Positions 5,263 to 6,749 of a stretch of DNA of 6,749 nt are shown one piece after another. Position numbers and translations under genes: made by a program. Within the stretch, counting starts at the first letter, position 1. The number at the start of each line of letters is the position of its first letter. Location: assembly GCA_041674485.1 (NCBI GenBank), contig JBAYVP010000293.1, positions 1-6,749 of the forward strand, written 5' to 3'. Source of the stretch: JAGXQV01 sp041674485 (GTDB lineage: Bacteria; Pseudomonadota; Gammaproteobacteria; Burkholderiales; Sulfuricellaceae). A model generated the notes under the pieces. It ran no database searches and had not been told where the DNA came from. It saw only the letters and a list, made by a program, of their open reading frames with translations.

Positions 5263-6291
5263 TCAGGCGATTTCCGGGACATCCGCCATTCCGAACAGCG
5301 CCAGCGCTTCCAGGCAACTGCGTTGGTGCTCCTTCCCCAGCCCCAGTTCCAGCGTTTTATCCGGCAGGCGCAAGCCGTAATGGAGGCCGGCTGCGTCGGC
5401 GTCCAGCACCCAGCGGCATAGCCGGGATAGGCGTTCCTCTAGTCCCAAACCGGGCAGCATTTCCCAATCCAGCCACAACTCAGGGCGCGCCTGCCCGAAA
5501 AACTGCTTGGTGAACAAGCCCTGTCCGCGCGCAGCAGCCTTCCACGCGACTTGTCGCAACGAGTCGCCGGGGCGGTAGGGACGCAGGCTGGCGAAATCCT
5601 CCCGGCCTTCGCCGTGACCAGCGCCCTCGCCCGCAGCCTGGACGCTCACCGGCAGCGGCATATTGCTGTTGTCGGGCTTGGGGTAGACGATACAGGTCGC
5701 ATCCAACCACACATTCGACCAGGCGCGGAACAGCCCTAACGGAAAGTGGGTAAACAGGGTGAAACGCCCTGCCGCGAGCCGTCCGCGCCGGACGGCGGGA
5801 ATCTCCAGGCGCAGGCAAGCGCCCTGTCCAGCCGGCAAGTCGGCGAATTCGGGCAGAAGTTTGGCCAGGAGCCGCGCATCATGCACCAACCCCACCGCGT
5901 AGCGCGGCATCATTCCCGGATTGTCAAGGCACACGCTAAAAACCGCAGGTTGCCCGACGAACACCGGCTGCGCCTTGCCGGCGCGCACCTGAAGTTGCGC
6001 CAGATTGCGGTAGGCGTGAAGAATGGAAACCAGCCCCATGCTGCCGAGCAGAAAGGTCAGCACATAGCCGAGGCCCAGGTTGTAATTGATCGAACCGATC
6101 AGCATCGCCAACAACGCAAGCGAAAACAGCAGCCCGTGGCGGGTCGGCAGGATGAATATGCGCTTGCGGTCGAGCACCACCGGCCCGGCTTCGGCATCCA
6201 TCCGGTTGAAAATGCGCCGCCACAAAGTACGGTCGATGGGGAGGCGGAGATTCAACTTGGCAAGCCCATTTAAACAGGTTGGAGTATACAA
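5263..6291 (-). CDS. DUF58 domain membrane-anchored protein
   Basis: The 342-residue frame has two hydrophobic segments near its N-terminus (about 53-70 and 73-94, the second within GLGYVLTFLLGSMGLVSI), which anchor it in the inner membrane. A beta-rich middle and the DUF58 signature follow: LRPYRPGDSLRQVAWKAAAR at 236-255. RRIFILPTRHG-type sequence before the first helix and CLEALALFG near the end are usual for this family. DUF58 proteins normally sit in an operon with a MoxR AAA+ ATPase and a transglutaminase-like TgpA/DUF3488 protein; none is visible beside it, since flgA is convergent on one side and the other holds repeats. The first in-frame start is TTG at 6291 without a clear ribosome-binding site. 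Alternatives are TTG at 6255 and ATG at 6201, but the last would cut into typical N-terminal sequence. Molecular role unknown. Confidence 0.88.
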   Translation of the reverse strand: MYTPTCLNGLAKLNLRLPIDRTLWRRIFNRMDAEAGPVVLDRKRIFILPTRHGLLFSLALLAMLIGSINYNLGLGYVLTFLLGSMGLVSILHAYRNLAQLQVRAGKAQPVFVGQPAVFSVCLDNPGMMPRYAVGLVHDARLLAKLLPEFADLPAGQGACLRLEIPAVRRGRLAAGRFTLFTHFPLGLFRAWSNVWLDATCIVYPKPDNSNMPLPVSVQAAGEGAGHGEGREDFASLRPYRPGDSLRQVAWKAAARGQGLFTKQFFGQARPELWLDWEMLPGLGLEERLSRLCRWVLDADAAGLHYGLRLPDKTLELGLGKEHQRSCLEALALFGMADVPEIA

Positions 6292-6335
6292 TTTTCCGGG
6301 TGCAAGGCATACCCGCAGGGTAAATTTGTTCTCAG
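6292..6335. repeat. Mosaic repeat fragment at the DUF58 5' end
   Basis: TTTTCCGGGTGCA (6292-6304) is identical to positions 6-18 of the nested element. It runs into GGCATACCCGCAGGGTAAATTTGTTCTCA (6306-6334, quoted here as adjoining parts GGCATACCCGCAGG and GTAAATTTGTTCTCA), which resembles the right half of the palindrome at 6526-6576. A small stem CGGGT (6297-6301) / ACCCG (6311-6315) forms at the joint. It abuts the first possible DUF58 start. Confidence 0.55.
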
Positions 6336-6353
6336 CACGGAAAAAACCGATTC

Positions 6354-6417
6354 ACCGCAGAGGACGCGGAGGACGCAGAGGAAAACCCTCATGCTCTTCC
6401 TCTGCGTCCTCTGCGGT
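6354..6417. repeat. CGCAGAGGA-type palindromic repeat
   Basis: The left arm is built from three CGCRGAGGA-like units (6357-6383); the right arm TTCCTCTGCGTCCTCTGCGG (6398-6417 region) is its complement, with one G-U in the longest register, around a short loop. Direct repeats within the arms allow alternative pairing registers. This ACCGCAGAGG...CCTCTGCGGT type of repeat is familiar as a dispersed intergenic element in many bacterial genomes. It is followed by an A-run and then GGTTTT; it might act as a terminator for transcription coming from the right. Confidence 0.8.
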
Positions 6418-6525
6418 AAAAAAGGTTTTGTCTTTATGGATTGCCGTCATGAGTTGAGCAGAGTTGCACTAAGTTTGCCTGGGATTCATGAATGTTTCCC
6501 CTCATTGATTTTTATCATGAATTTC

Positions 6526-6576
6526 TGAGAATAAATTTACCCTGGGCATACCCAGCCCACGGTAAATTTATTCTCA
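6526..6576. repeat. Palindrome with 16-bp arms and central hairpin
   Basis: TGAGAATAAATTTACC (6526-6541) is the exact reverse complement of 6561-6576. Between the arms a second small hairpin, CTGGG (6542-6546) / CCCAG (6551-6555) with loop CATA, is followed by CCCAC. A diverged right half recurs at 6306-6335, so this is a dispersed element. I do not recognise a named family. It could also serve as a bidirectional terminator or protein-binding site. Confidence 0.8.
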
Positions 6577-6749
6577 AAAAATGTAGATACTATAGATTGA
6601 CTTGAGTCGACGGCAAGACGATTCTATAAATTCAGAGCACCTGATCTCAGGATAGACAAATCAATGGGTTATTGTATTTGGTCGGATTTATCTTGACCCG
6701 AAATTTCGTAGAAACGAATTTTATGCGATTGATTATGTTGTATTTTCCA

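Larger units (their letters stand above)
6292..6749. other. Gene-free, repeat-rich end of the window
   Basis: No convincing gene is seen on either strand. The stretch holds the mosaic fragment at 6292-6335, the CGCAGAGGA palindrome (6354-6417) and the AATAAATTTACC palindrome (6526-6576). From about 6577 the sequence is AT-rich and shows no recognisable motif beyond minor dyads such as CGAAATTTCG near 6702. It may be the upstream region of a gene beyond the window. Confidence 0.65.

Noticed and set aside
5746..6273. 175-residue open frame on + inside DUF58
   Set aside because: Antisense to the DUF58 signature and membrane segments; no recognisable features.
6577..6749. Promoter or gene start in the AT-rich tail
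   Set aside because: TTGACT near 6598 and TTGACC near 6694 have no -10 at an acceptable spacing, and no open frame follows within the window.

Overview
The window looks like an accessory region of a proteobacterial chromosome, moderately GC-rich in its genes. The FlgA-type and DUF58-type proteins and the style of the intergenic repeats suggest a freshwater betaproteobacterium, perhaps of the Gallionella/Sideroxydans/Nitrosomonas sort. That placement is inference from protein style, not a search result.

Layout. Positions 1-98 hold a nested inverted-repeat element, followed by a good sigma70-like promoter (147-175). A five-gene, same-strand block runs from 215 to 3932: glucose-1-phosphate cytidylyltransferase (rfbF), a zinc-finger SAM-dependent sugar C-methyltransferase, a Uma2-family PD-(D/E)XK protein, an RmlC-type sugar 3,5-epimerase and a left-handed beta-helix acyltransferase. 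The last four genes are tightly packed (gaps of 16 and 6 bases, then a 10-base overlap). rfbF is separated from them by a striking pair of inverted heptamer arrays (987-1160). A repeat-filled gap of about 580 bases follows (3933-4515). Next come flgA (flagellar P-ring assembly chaperone, + strand, 4516-5244) and, convergent with it and only 18 bases away, a DUF58 membrane-anchored protein (- strand, 5263-6291). The final 458 bases have no gene and contain at least three further palindromic repeats.

How the genes work together. RfbF would make CDP-glucose. After a 4,6-dehydratase step, the 4-keto sugar would be a substrate for the C-methyltransferase and the epimerase, and the acyltransferase could acylate the sugar or finished glycan. 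The expected product is a branched (C-methyl) deoxyhexose for a surface polysaccharide or glycosylated surface structure. The dehydratase (rfbG) and a 4-ketoreductase are not in the window, so the pathway is incomplete here. flgA and the DUF58 gene belong to unrelated processes, and each lacks its usual neighbours within the window.

The most unusual material is non-coding: mirror-image heptamer arrays rich in CTAG, a roughly 100-base nested-hairpin element with a degenerate second copy and a fragment, a 27-bp-armed palindrome enclosing a common proteobacterial repeat, and a 16-bp-armed palindrome with a related half copy beside the DUF58 start. I see no complete novel protein-coding system, CRISPR array, tRNA or rRNA.
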